Source of the DNA: Puteibacter caeruleilacunae
GTDB taxonomy: Bacteria; Bacteroidota; Bacteroidia; Bacteroidales; Prolixibacteraceae
Direction of reading: 5' to 3'
Assembly: GCA_005217565.1 (NCBI GenBank)
Contig: SJCO01000023.1
Location: forward strand, 1 to 64,000
DNA length: 64,000 nucleotides
Each line of letters starts with the position of its first letter. The first letter of the stretch is position 1. The notes beneath the pieces were generated by a model that was not told the origin of the DNA, did no database searches, and saw only the letters and a list, made by a program, of their open reading frames with translations. The translations under genes and the position numbers were made by a program. Of this stretch, positions 32,485-41,181 are shown in pieces.

Positions 32485-32841
32485 ATGAAGAAAATTGAAG
32501 CTATCATTAGAAAGTCAAAGTTCGACGAGGTAAAAACAGCATTGGCTGAGGCAGGAATCGACTTCTTCTCATATTGGGATGTAAGGGGTATTGGTAAGAC
32601 TCGACAGGGTAGAGCCTATCGCGGAGTTGTATATGACACCAGCATCATTGAACGTACAAAATTATCGATCATCGTTCGTGAAAAGAATGTTGAAAAAACG
32701 GTGCTTGCAATTATGCTTGCTGCGCGTACCGGAGAAATTGGAGATGGAAAAATCTTCGTTGTAGATATTCTGGAGTCGTATAGAATACGAACTGGTGAAT
32801 TTGGAGATGATGCCCTGTACATAAAAGGGGAAGAAGAGTAG
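32485..32841 (+). CDS. glnK: PII nitrogen-regulatory protein
   Basis: The 118-residue protein has the PII fold: MKKIEAIIRKSKFDEVKTAL at the start, a T-loop region GKTRQGRAYRGVVYDTSI with a Tyr near residue 50 equivalent to the modified Tyr51 of GlnB, and a C-terminal TGEIGDGKIFVVDILESYRIRTGE block that makes the ATP/2-oxoglutarate site. PII trimers of the GlnK type bind and block the Amt channel when nitrogen is plentiful. The T-loop sequence differs from enterobacterial forms, so uridylylation is uncertain. Direct linkage to amt supports the GlnK assignment. Confidence 0.93.
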   Translation: MKKIEAIIRKSKFDEVKTALAEAGIDFFSYWDVRGIGKTRQGRAYRGVVYDTSIIERTKLSIIVREKNVEKTVLAIMLAARTGEIGDGKIFVVDILESYRIRTGEFGDDALYIKGEEE

Positions 32842-32862
32842 AAACTGTAAAAAGAGAAAAAG

Positions 32863-34110
32863 ATGACACTATTAGATATAGCAAATGTAACAGCATTGGC
32901 AGCTGAGACTGCCACATCAATAGATAGTATTTGGGTATTAATTGCGGCATGCTTAGTGATGTTTATGCAGCCTGGATTTGCTTTAGTAGAAGCAGGATTT
33001 ACCCGATCAAAGAACTCGGCCAATATCATTATGAAAAACCTTATGGATTTTTCAATTGGTTCACTCATATTCTGGCTGGTAGGTTTTAGTCTCATGTTTG
33101 GCGCCAGCGCAGGCGGGTTTATTGGTTTGCCCGATTTTTTTACAACAGGTAGTTATGATACAGGTATCCCTGATTATGCATTTCTATTCTTTCAGACTGT
33201 ATTTTGTGCTACCGCCGCTACCATCGTATCTGGAGCCGTTGCAGAGCGGACAAAATTTGGCACTTATTTAATTTTTAGTATTGTTATTTGTGCAATTATT
33301 TACCCTATTTCTGGTCACTGGGTATGGGGAGGAGGCTGGCTAAGCGAGCTTGGATTCCATGACTTCGCAGGCTCAACCGTGGTACACTCTGTTGGTGCAT
33401 GGCTAGGTCTTGTTGGAGCTTTCATGGTAGGCCCTCGCTTAGGAAAATATAATGGCACTACGAAAGCAATACCCGGACACAACCTTACCTTGGGTGCATT
33501 GGGGGTATTCATCCTATGGTTTGGTTGGTTCGGATTTAATCCTGGTTCTCAGTTAGCGGCCTCTGGCGCCGATAACATTAAAGCGATATCTCATATTTTT
33601 ATCACGACCAACCTTTCTGCAGCAGCAGGAGCTGTAACTGTTATGCTTATCAGTTGGATGCGATATGGTCACCCTAGTTTAAGTATGTCATTAAACGGTG
33701 CCTTAGCTGGATTGGTAGCAATCACTGCTGGATGTGATGTTGTTGGTCCTGGCGGAGCAGTCATCATCGGTATTATTGCAGGTATAGTCCTTTTGTTTGG
33801 TGTGGAGTTTATCGATCAGAAATTACACATTGATGATCCTGTGGGAGCCATTTCAGTACATGGATTAAGTGGTGCTACAGGAACTATTCTAGTTGGATTC
33901 TTTTCAACTTCTGAGGGGCTATTTTATGGTGGAGGAGTCAACCTACTTATCGCCCAGTTAATAGGAGTAGCAGCCGTTGCTGCATGGGCACTAGGTACTG
34001 GATTTATCTTGTTCTATACGCTTAAGAAAACCGTTGGTATCAGAGTTCCCAAGCGTATCGAGGAGGAAGGTCTCGACATTTATGAACATGGAGAAAGTGC
34101 TTACAACTAG
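32863..34110 (+). CDS. amtB: Ammonium transporter Amt/AmtB
   Basis: The 415-residue protein has the eleven-helix Amt fold. Visible landmarks are CLVMFMQPGFALVEAGFTRSKN in the first helices, GHWVWGGGWL, HDFAGSTVVHSVGAWLGLVGA, the channel His in PGHNLTLGALGVFILWFGWFGFNPGS, and the second His in ISVHGLSGATGTILVGFF. The channel conducts ammonia/ammonium across the inner membrane. It is the last gene of the outer-membrane protein/PII/Amt operon and is followed by a strong terminator. Confidence 0.97.
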   Translation: MTLLDIANVTALAAETATSIDSIWVLIAACLVMFMQPGFALVEAGFTRSKNSANIIMKNLMDFSIGSLIFWLVGFSLMFGASAGGFIGLPDFFTTGSYDTGIPDYAFLFFQTVFCATAATIVSGAVAERTKFGTYLIFSIVICAIIYPISGHWVWGGGWLSELGFHDFAGSTVVHSVGAWLGLVGAFMVGPRLGKYNGTTKAIPGHNLTLGALGVFILWFGWFGFNPGSQLAASGADNIKAISHIFITTNLSAAAGAVTVMLISWMRYGHPSLSMSLNGALAGLVAITAGCDVVGPGGAVIIGIIAGIVLLFGVEFIDQKLHIDDPVGAISVHGLSGATGTILVGFFSTSEGLFYGGGVNLLIAQLIGVAAVAAWALGTGFILFYTLKKTVGIRVPKRIEEEGLDIYEHGESAYN

Positions 34111-34179
34111 CAAACGAACAAATCAATTATATTTTTATTCATCAAACACCTTTAACCATTTTTTGCGTATCAAAACAAT

Positions 34180-34203
34180 AAAGCCACCCGAACGGGTGGC
34201 TTT
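34180..34203. terminator. Bidirectional terminator, amtB/argE-like convergence
   Basis: AAAGCCACCC (34180-34189) pairs with GGGTGGCTTT (34194-34203), flanked by A/T runs on both sides. It serves amtB and the convergent deacetylase gene. Confidence 0.93.
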
Positions 34204-34205
34204 AT

Positions 34206-35270
34206 TTATATCTTCAAATCTTCTAAAAGTTTACAGTAGATGTCAATCCCCTCTGGAATTTCATTGAGAAATATATATTCATCTGAGGTATGCGAACGGG
34301 CAGAATCACCTGGCCCTATCTTTATTGATGTATATGGTATAACCGCTTGGTCGGAAGTGGTAGGTGATCCATAATAAGAAAGCCCTAACTCTATTCCCTT
34401 TTTCACCAACGAGTGCTCAAGAGGAATACCTGAAGAATTCAAGCGAAATGAACGTTCTTTACATTCACTTTCCAATAATTCATCAATCACCTCAAAAGCC
34501 TGCCTATTAGAATAATGCTCATTCGTACGAACATCAATAACGAAATGACATTTATCTGGAACAACATTGTGTTGATACCCTGCCTCAACCTGTGTTACCG
34601 TTGCTTTTGTTTTTCCTAACACACCAGACTCCTTAGAGAAAGAAAAGTTTTTTAGCTTCTGGATATCCTCCATTGCCTTGTATAGTGCATTCACGCCTTC
34701 ATCACGCGCAGCATGCCCAGCTTCGCCATGCGCTGTTGCATCAATCACCAGCAAACCTTTTTCGGCAATAGCCATCTGCATTAAGGTAGGCTCTCCCACG
34801 ATTACCAAATCAACGTTTCCCAATTCATCAAGGATTGATTCTACACCGTTTATTCCAGAAACCTCCTCCTCTGCAGTCGCAGCCATAATCAAATTAAATG
34901 GTAAATCCTTTCGATCATAAAAGTATCGAAATGTAGCCATCAATGACACCAGACAACCACCAGCATCGTTACTGCCCAATCCATACAGCTTTCCATCTAC
35001 AACGTCTGCACTAAACGGATCTCTGGTATATCCCTTGTTGGGTTTAACTGTATCAATGTGTGAATTTAATAATATGACTGGCTTATCTTCCTGCCAGTAT
35101 TTATTTCGAATCCAAGTATTGTGTCCTTTGGTCTCCATTGGAATATCCAACTTAGTCCAAAAAGAACGCACTACTTTAGCAGCAAGTTCTTCTTCCCGAC
35201 TGAAAGATTGAACTTCAATTAAAGCCTTAAGTAAGGCTACTGCATCTTCTGCTATCTTGTTTTTACTCAT
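34206..35270 (-). CDS. argE: M20-family deacetylase, ArgE-like (N-acyl-ornithine deacylase)
   Basis: Starting at ATG 35270 (MSKNKIAEDAVALLKAL) gives 354 residues; the longer reading frame adds a non-homologous hydrophobic head. Metal and catalytic residues of the M20 family are visible: His in LLNSHIDTVKP, bridging Asp in GLGSNDAGG, the Glu pair in TAEEEVSG, GEPT, and the C-terminal His in SARSHTSDEY. In Bacteroidota this enzyme acts in arginine synthesis, often on N-succinyl- rather than N-acetyl-ornithine; which one applies here cannot be told. A fragment of argB lies at the far end of the window, not adjacent. Confidence 0.85.
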   Translation of the reverse strand: MSKNKIAEDAVALLKALIEVQSFSREEELAAKVVRSFWTKLDIPMETKGHNTWIRNKYWQEDKPVILLNSHIDTVKPNKGYTRDPFSADVVDGKLYGLGSNDAGGCLVSLMATFRYFYDRKDLPFNLIMAATAEEEVSGINGVESILDELGNVDLVIVGEPTLMQMAIAEKGLLVIDATAHGEAGHAARDEGVNALYKAMEDIQKLKNFSFSKESGVLGKTKATVTQVEAGYQHNVVPDKCHFVIDVRTNEHYSNRQAFEVIDELLESECKERSFRLNSSGIPLEHSLVKKGIELGLSYYGSPTTSDQAVIPYTSIKIGPGDSARSHTSDEYIFLNEIPEGIDIYCKLLEDLKI

Positions 35271-35340
35271 CCTGATCATTTCTATTACACCATGAAAGTA
35301 CAAAAGAGAACGGAAAAACAATACATCCAACAATGAAAAA

Positions 35341-35368
35341 GCCTGAATCAGCGATTGCTAATTCAGGC
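35341..35368 (-). terminator. Terminator of the cys cluster
   Basis: GCCTGAAT (35341-35348) pairs with ATTCAGGC (35361-35368); on the minus strand a T run (complement of AAAAA 35336-35340) follows. It lies 31 bases after the cysN stop. Confidence 0.8.
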
Positions 35369-35399
35369 TCTTAACATTATATAATGATATAATCTGTCT

Positions 35400-36680
35400 C
35401 TATGCTTGGTCGATAATCATACCTGCAGCAACTGTTTCATTAGTTGCTTCGTCAATCAGGATCAAACTACCGGTAGTAGTATTCTTCTTATAAGGATCGA
35501 AGAAGATTGGCTTATTGGTCTTCAACTTGATACGTGCAATATCATTCATCTTCACCTCTTTATCTGTTGCATCATCTTCAAGTGTACTAATGTTCACTTT
35601 ACTCTCAACAGAACCAATCACACAACGTGCCTCATTAGAAGTATGACGAAGAACGTATTTTCCTCTTACTTGAAGTGGACGCTCATTAAACCAACACACC
35701 ATTAACTCTATATCGCGTGCAGTCTTAGGCTGATTGTCGGCAGCAACCAACATATCACCACGACTGATATCGATATCATCCTCCAAGGTAATACATACTG
35801 AATCACCAGGACGAGGATCTTTTGCAGGTTGATCATAAAGGTCCACACTCTTCACTGTTGATGTTAACAAAGAAGGCAATACTGTCACTTTATCTCCTGG
35901 CTTAAATGTTCCGCCTGCGATACGTCCTGCATATCCTCTGTAATCATGATACTCGTCAACCTGTGGACGAACAACATATTGTACAGGGAATCTTGGATTA
36001 TCGAAGTCTGCATCGTTATAAATCTCTACGTTCTCAAGGATATGAAGGAAAGTCTCACCTTTGTACCAAGGCATGTTCTCTGACTTTTCAACAACATTAT
36101 CTCCATCTCTTGCACTGATAGGAAGAATGTAAGTATCTTCAACATTCAATTTAGTCGCAAGAGCTTCCAAATCACCCTTAATCTTCGTAAATGATTCCTC
36201 ATTGTAGTCTACCAAGTCCATTTTATTCACACAGAATACAATGTGTTTCATGCTTAACAATGAAGCAATGTAGGTATGACGTAAAGTTTGTTCCAAAACA
36301 CCATGGCGGGCATCCACCAAGATTACAGCTAAGTTTGCAGTAGAAGCACCGGTAACCATATTACGAGTATACTGAATATGTCCCGGAGTATCTGCTATAA
36401 TAAATTTACGCTTTGGTGTTGCAAAATAACGATATGCAACATCAATGGTAATTCCTTGTTCTCTCTCTGCTCGAAGTCCGTCAGTAAGCAATGCAAGGTC
36501 CACATCTTCGTTTCCTCTACGCTTACTTGATTCCTCAAGAGCTTCCATTTGATCTTCGAAAATTGATTTACTATCGTAAAGCATTCTACCGATCAGTGTA
36601 CTTTTTCCGTCATCTACACTACCAGCAGTTGTAAATCGTAATAAACCTAATTTTGGATGATCATTATTTATTGTACTCAT
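35400..36680 (-). CDS. cysN: Sulfate adenylyltransferase GTPase subunit
   Basis: The 426-residue protein has the EF-Tu-like G domain (G1 SVDDGKSTLIGRMLYDS, G3 DTPGHIQYTRNM, G4 NKMDLVDY) and two beta-barrel domains. With CysD it makes adenylylsulfate from sulfate and ATP, using GTP hydrolysis to drive the reaction. It has no CysC (APS kinase) extension, so APS rather than PAPS should be the product, matching the iron-sulfur APS reductase upstream. It is 41 bp after cysD. Confidence 0.97.
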   Translation of the reverse strand: MSTINNDHPKLGLLRFTTAGSVDDGKSTLIGRMLYDSKSIFEDQMEALEESSKRRGNEDVDLALLTDGLRAEREQGITIDVAYRYFATPKRKFIIADTPGHIQYTRNMVTGASTANLAVILVDARHGVLEQTLRHTYIASLLSMKHIVFCVNKMDLVDYNEESFTKIKGDLEALATKLNVEDTYILPISARDGDNVVEKSENMPWYKGETFLHILENVEIYNDADFDNPRFPVQYVVRPQVDEYHDYRGYAGRIAGGTFKPGDKVTVLPSLLTSTVKSVDLYDQPAKDPRPGDSVCITLEDDIDISRGDMLVAADNQPKTARDIELMVCWFNERPLQVRGKYVLRHTSNEARCVIGSVESKVNISTLEDDATDKEVKMNDIARIKLKTNKPIFFDPYKKNTTTGSLILIDEATNETVAAGMIIDQA

Positions 36681-36721
36681 TTCAAGATTCTTTTTGATAA
36701 TAAATTTTTCAATAAAGCGGT

Positions 36722-37636
36722 TTAGAAATAACCTTCTTTCTTACGATCTTCCATTGCCGCTTCTGATCGTTTGTCATCGTATCTTCCTCCTCGTTCAGTT
36801 ACACGTGATGCTGCAATTTCCGCAACAATATCCTCAAGTGTATCTGCTTTCGATTCAGTCAATCCAGTACAGGTAATATCACCGATAGTACGACAACGTA
36901 CATCCATTTCAATAACCTCTTCTGTTGGTTTCAATTCCATAAATGGAGCGTAAGCCAACAATGTACCATCACGATTAAACGCTTTTCTTTTGTGAGTATA
37001 ATAAAGGCTTGGCAATTCAATTTCTTCTTGCATAATGTACTGCCAAACATCTAATTCTGTCCAGTTAGAGATAGGGAATACACGGAAGTGCTCTCCCATA
37101 TGCTTTCTACCGTTGAAAATATTCCACAACTCAGGACGCTGGTTTTTAGGATCCCATTGTCCAAAATCGTCTCGATGAGAGAAGAAGCGCTCTTTTGCTC
37201 TTGCTTTTTCTTCATCACGTCGTCCTCCACCGATAGCAGCATCACATTTCAACTCTTCGATCGCATCTAACAAAGTAACCGTTTGCAGTTTGTTACGACT
37301 TGCATTGATTCCTTTCTCTTCAACAGCTTTTCCCTGATCAATAGAGTCCTGCACCAAGCGAACTAGCATTTGCACGCCTAATTCTTTTGCAAGGTTATCA
37401 CGATACTCTAAAGTTTCCTGGAAGTTATGTCCTGTATCGATATGAAGAAATGAAAATGGAATTTTACCTGGCCAGAAGGCTTTTTTAGCTAAATGTGCCA
37501 GTAATATAGAATCCTTTCCGCCGGAAAAAAGAAGCACTGGTCTTTCAAACTGTGCTGCAATCTCGCGCATCACAAAGATTGCCTCGTTTTCCAGCTCTTT
37601 TAAATGCTCGCTATTAATTAAAAGATGATCACTCAT
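36722..37636 (-). CDS. cysD: Sulfate adenylyltransferase catalytic subunit
   Basis: The 304-residue protein belongs to the PP-loop ATP pyrophosphatase family: LLFSGGKDSILLAHLAKKAF holds the SGGKDS loop, FLHIDTGHNFQETLEYRD the second site, and AAIGGGRRDEEKARAKER the third. It adenylates sulfate in complex with CysN. It follows cysH by a 261-bp gap containing a weak hairpin near 37795-37815, so cysDN may have an extra promoter as well. Confidence 0.97.
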   Translation of the reverse strand: MSDHLLINSEHLKELENEAIFVMREIAAQFERPVLLFSGGKDSILLAHLAKKAFWPGKIPFSFLHIDTGHNFQETLEYRDNLAKELGVQMLVRLVQDSIDQGKAVEEKGINASRNKLQTVTLLDAIEELKCDAAIGGGRRDEEKARAKERFFSHRDDFGQWDPKNQRPELWNIFNGRKHMGEHFRVFPISNWTELDVWQYIMQEEIELPSLYYTHKRKAFNRDGTLLAYAPFMELKPTEEVIEMDVRCRTIGDITCTGLTESKADTLEDIVAEIAASRVTERGGRYDDKRSEAAMEDRKKEGYF

Positions 37637-37897
37637 ATAATGAAATATTCTGTGTTAATTGATCAATTTTCACACGTTCGATGAAAAATTCGTGTAAAAA
37701 TGCCACATTTTTTTATTATTTCGAAACATCCCTGCAACTATTAATCAGAGAGATGACATTTTTTTAATCCTATGATGTCAAATTAATTACACTATTGCCT
37801 TATTTAAAGCAATAGTATTTCCAAACATTCCTTATTCCAACGAATGTTCTCAATAATTAATCTATAACAGGATTAAAGTAGGTCTTTCGACAAATCT

Positions 37898-38593
37898 TTA
37901 GCTTTGTGTGTGCAATCCACACTCTTTGCCTGATTTGTTTTCCCACCACCATCGGCCGGCACGAAAATCATCACCTTCATTAATTGCACGAGTACAAGGA
38001 GCACAACCGATGCTCACAAAACCTTGATCATGCAATACATTGTAAGGCACATAATTCTCTTTGATATAATTCATCACATCCTCTAAACTCCAGTCGAGTA
38101 AAGGATTATATTTAAGCAAACCAAAACCTTTGTCTTCTTCAATCGCATGCATCTCCTGACGACCAGACGACTGGTCAGCACGGATACCTGTGATCCAACA
38201 GCTCATTCCTTCCAAAGATCTTTTCAAAGGAATTACTTTACGTACATAGCAACATTCCTTGCGATCCTCTACTGAATTATAAAAGCTATAAGGTCCCTTT
38301 TCTGAAACAAGTTTCTCAACATCTTCAGCAAAAGGTGCAAAAATTTCAATCTTCTTTTTGTATTTTTCCAAGGTACGACTTAATACCTTATAGGTCTCTT
38401 CAAATAATCTTCCTGTATCAAGCGATACAACTCTAATAGGAATATCATTGGCAAATATTAAATCAGTAATCACCTGATCTTCTATTCCAAAGCTAGTAGT
38501 AAACACTACTTTCCCAGGAAATTCTTCAGCAAGAGTCTTTAAGCTCTCAACTATTGATTTTCCTTCAATCTTTTGTCTAATCTCCGTAACCAT
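37898..38593 (-). CDS. cysH: Thioredoxin-dependent APS reductase (iron-sulfur type)
   Basis: The 231-residue protein has the PP-loop reductase fold (VVFTTSFGIEDQVITDLI, SLDTGRLFEETY) and two Cys pairs, KECCYVRK and IGCAPCTR, which coordinate a [4Fe-4S] cluster; this marks adenylylsulfate rather than PAPS reductases. The catalytic Cys is in the C-terminal KECGLHTQ motif. It reduces APS to sulfite. The gene overlaps no neighbour and starts 8 bp after the DUF2061 gene ends. Confidence 0.95.
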   Translation of the reverse strand: MVTEIRQKIEGKSIVESLKTLAEEFPGKVVFTTSFGIEDQVITDLIFANDIPIRVVSLDTGRLFEETYKVLSRTLEKYKKKIEIFAPFAEDVEKLVSEKGPYSFYNSVEDRKECCYVRKVIPLKRSLEGMSCWITGIRADQSSGRQEMHAIEEDKGFGLLKYNPLLDWSLEDVMNYIKENYVPYNVLHDQGFVSIGCAPCTRAINEGDDFRAGRWWWENKSGKECGLHTQS

Positions 38594-38601
38594 TTTTGCT
38601 T

Positions 38602-38955
38602 TTATTTCTTTCTGGACAGAATAATCCGCTTAATAATTTTCCGCCGTATCATCGAATTTCTTCGAATAATCACACGCATTCTTCCCCAACGCACCGTGTT
38701 CCATGCTCGTTCATGTAGAAAAAACAGCACAATCTTCAGTACTGACTCTATTGCAGCAATCCCTGATGCTTTCTCTATCGCATATGGGTCATCCTGGAAA
38801 AATACCCAGGCTAATACCCATGTTGTACCAGAAGCAATTACGCGCCAGGTTATTGCCTTAAAAATACTCTTTACAGGCCTATCCCTAACGGTTGATATAT
38901 CCTTGGGCGTGTCTTTTTTTGGGTCCTTGGTTTTCTTTAACACAATGGTTTCCAA
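38602..38955 (-). CDS. DUF2061 small membrane protein in the sulfate-assimilation cluster
   Basis: The 117-residue protein has the DUF2061 signature RPVKSIFKAITWRVIASGTTWVLAWVF and IAAIESVLKIVLFFLHERAWNTVRWG, with two or three membrane helices and very basic ends. The only plausible start is a TTG (complement at 38953-38955), unusual but consistent with the domain. DUF2061 genes are often beside cys genes in Bacteroidota; its role in sulfate handling is unknown. A TAAATTTG box on the minus strand (39147-39154) may be the operon promoter. Confidence 0.8.
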   Translation of the reverse strand: METIVLKKTKDPKKDTPKDISTVRDRPVKSIFKAITWRVIASGTTWVLAWVFFQDDPYAIEKASGIAAIESVLKIVLFFLHERAWNTVRWGRMRVIIRRNSMIRRKIIKRIILSRKK

Positions 38956-39146
38956 TCTTTTTTATTTACTCGAAAAATTACGGCTAAGTAACAAAATTTA
39001 TTCGGTTTTTCTATGAGCTTATCACAATTTTAAACCAATCTACCAAATGTTCGAAAGTCACTGAACATCGATATTCGCACAAAGCCTTAGTCTTTAAGCG
39101 TTCACCACTCTATCACAAAATGGCATACGTTAGCAATACTCTAATG

Positions 39147-39154
39147 CAAATTTA
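39147..39154 (-). promoter_or_regulatory. Candidate -7 box of the cys cluster
   Basis: The minus strand reads TAAATTTG here, an exact TAnnTTTG, about 190 bases before the DUF2061 start. No convincing -33 partner was found. The resulting leader would be long. Confidence 0.4.
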
Positions 39155-39215
39155 AAATCATTAGGATAGGTAAAAGTACCTATATTCATTCTTTGTCCAC
39201 AAGTCGAATAGGATT

Positions 39216-39433
39216 TGTCCTTCCGGACGGGCCTTCATTTTTGGCCTAACCCAAAAACGAAGCAAAAAGGTCAAGGCTGCCTGAAAAAAAGCAATCGATT
39301 TATTGCGGTTGCTAAGTGCAACTGGGAGATCTTCGAGCAAAGCTCTCAGCTTCCTAGTTTTACTAAGCTCCCGCTACTAAATCAATCACGTTTTTCAGGA
39401 GGCCGATTCGGATGCGAAGGCCGGTGTTTTTTA
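39216..39433. repeat. Nested inverted-repeat element between cys cluster and GHL10 gene
   Basis: Outer ends GGCCTTC (39230-39236) and GAAGGCC (39416-39422), inner pair CCTGAAAAA (39280-39288) and TTTTTCAGG (39391-39399), and core hairpins such as GCAAT/ATTGC form a long foldback, followed on the plus strand by GGTGTTTTTT. I recall similar GGCCTTCATTTTTGGCC-type intergenic elements in related genomes, so this is probably a dispersed repeat. Only one copy is in the window. It ends 60 bases before the GHL10 start codon. Confidence 0.65.
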
Positions 39434-39492
39434 TCTTTACTTCCTTTTTAAAATTACTATATTCGTTTTTCCATATTAAAAACCTAATAACC

Positions 39493-41115
39493 ATGAAATC
39501 AGTATTAATTATTCTTGCTGTATTTACATGTATTACAGCAACTTTCGCACAAAACAACCTCCTAAATAAAAACAGTGCCTCAACCACAATTACAAAGACT
39601 GATCCTCAAAAAGGAAAGTTTCCGGGAGGAAGAGGTAGTAATGAAATTATTGTTTACACTCCTGCTTATGGCGAGAAAACAGGAACAAACATGTGGGGCA
39701 TTGAAGCGATCATTGAAAACGGGGTTGTTATATCTGTTGGGGATAACAATTCAACAATTCCCTCTAGTGGTTTTGTTGTGTCGGGCAATGGGGATGCCGC
39801 ACGATGGATTACTAAAAACCTTACTCCTGGTATTGAGGTAAGCATTTCCGACAATCAACTAGTCGCCACTAACACACCTAGAAGCAAGACTTTCTATGCT
39901 GAAAAAATATTTAATAAGGCGAAAGAAAATATTAGCGATCAGAAGTCAAATAAACACTTCAAACGCTACGAGAATTCCTACCTGCAGATCAGTTCAAAAT
40001 TTAAAGCAAGTGGTTCTGAAGAAGACGCAGATGCCAGTCTGAAAGCAGCATATGAATTTCTATATAGGACATACCCTAGCAGGACAAAAGAATGGCGAGC
40101 TGTGTGGTGGAATCCTACCTGTAAAGATGCCGTTGAAATGGAAGCAACGTTTAAAGATATGGCAGAAACAGGTATCAACATGGTTTGTCCACAGACAATT
40201 TTCTCAGGGACAGCCATATACCCAAATGCACATCCAAACCTGGAACAAAACCCTAGATTTAAAGGTTGGGATCCTTTGAAAGAGATGATCCGCCTGGGCA
40301 AAAAATATCATATCGAAGTTGTACCATGGGTATGGGTATATTATATAGGTAGAAAAGGAGTAAGTCCGTTAATTGACTCTAAAAAAGAATGGCTCAGTGT
40401 ATCACGCACTGGAAAGAACTATTCTGACATGGAAAAAGGCTATCACTTTTTCTGCCAGTCGGAAGAAAAAGTTGATCAATTCTGGATTGAAGTGTATGAA
40501 AATCTATTTAAGAACTATGATATCAATGCACTACAACTAGACTATATAAGGTATCCTGTCAGCACTCCTTGGGATCATGATTTCTGTTACTGCGACAGAT
40601 GTACTGCAAAGTTCAAAAAGCAAACAGGAAAAGATCCTAAAACAATCAATCCTAATGACCATCCTGATCTATGGAAGCAATGGGAAGCATTCAGGATTGC
40701 CAATGTAGATCGTATTGTTTCTAAAATACGAAATCGATTCCCAAAAATCACATTATCTGCCGATGTATTCCCAGATGTGGAACAATCACTTATTAATAAA
40801 AAACAAAACTGGGGAGAGTGGCTTCACAACGACTACATTAATGAAGTATACATCATGTCGTATACAGCTGATGTAAGTCAGGTTAAAGCGCATAGTGATT
40901 ACCTGGCTGGAAAAATAGGCAAACATCAAATCGCACATGTAGGCTTAGGACCTTACCTTGGATTAAAACCAGAAATCCTACTAGAGGAAATAGAAGTTGT
41001 TCAACAATATGACAACCTCAATATCACCTTATTTTCATGGAACTCACTATCACCTCAACATAAAGAGGCTTTAAAAAAAGGACCATTCAGAAGTAAGGCA
41101 AAAGGGATAAAATAA
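39493..41115 (+). CDS. Family-10-like glycoside hydrolase (GHL10/DUF187), secreted
   Basis: Starting at ATG 39493 gives 540 residues with a signal peptide (MKSVLIILAVFTCITATFAQ); the reading frame open from 39412 adds only translated repeat sequence. An N-terminal domain (about 35-165) with GSNEIIVYTPAYGEKTGTNMWGIEA precedes a TIM-barrel GHL10 domain (about 205-525: EWRAVWWNPT, GINMVCPQTIF, EVVPWVWVYYIG, ALQLDYIRYPVSTPWDHDFCYCDRC, TLSADVFPD). DYIRYP and ADVFPD carry the likely catalytic acids. It is convergent with the locus-2 operon and probably degrades its substrate outside the cytoplasm. Confidence 0.88.
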   Translation: MKSVLIILAVFTCITATFAQNNLLNKNSASTTITKTDPQKGKFPGGRGSNEIIVYTPAYGEKTGTNMWGIEAIIENGVVISVGDNNSTIPSSGFVVSGNGDAARWITKNLTPGIEVSISDNQLVATNTPRSKTFYAEKIFNKAKENISDQKSNKHFKRYENSYLQISSKFKASGSEEDADASLKAAYEFLYRTYPSRTKEWRAVWWNPTCKDAVEMEATFKDMAETGINMVCPQTIFSGTAIYPNAHPNLEQNPRFKGWDPLKEMIRLGKKYHIEVVPWVWVYYIGRKGVSPLIDSKKEWLSVSRTGKNYSDMEKGYHFFCQSEEKVDQFWIEVYENLFKNYDINALQLDYIRYPVSTPWDHDFCYCDRCTAKFKKQTGKDPKTINPNDHPDLWKQWEAFRIANVDRIVSKIRNRFPKITLSADVFPDVEQSLINKKQNWGEWLHNDYINEVYIMSYTADVSQVKAHSDYLAGKIGKHQIAHVGLGPYLGLKPEILLEEIEVVQQYDNLNITLFSWNSLSPQHKEALKKGPFRSKAKGIK

Positions 41116-41126
41116 GACATGCAAAA

Positions 41127-41157
41127 AAGGGATATCTGATCATTTCAGATATCCCTT
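41127..41157. terminator. Bidirectional terminator, GHL10/DUF1735 convergence
   Basis: AAGGGATATCTGA (41127-41139) pairs perfectly with TCAGATATCCCTT (41145-41157) around TCATT, with A and T runs outside. Confidence 0.92.
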
Positions 41158-41181
41158 AATTCTGTCCTTTAATCTACCAAA

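Noticed and set aside
35400-36680. CysN-CysC bifunctional enzyme
   Set aside because: The protein ends after the third EF-Tu-like domain with no kinase P-loop extension.
38956-39215. SAM or other riboswitch in the cys leader
   Set aside because: No conserved riboswitch core could be recognised; only a possible -7 box is visible.
39412-39492. N-terminal extension of the GHL10 protein
   Set aside because: The first 27 codons translate the end of the foldback repeat; the ATG at 39493 gives a clean signal peptide.
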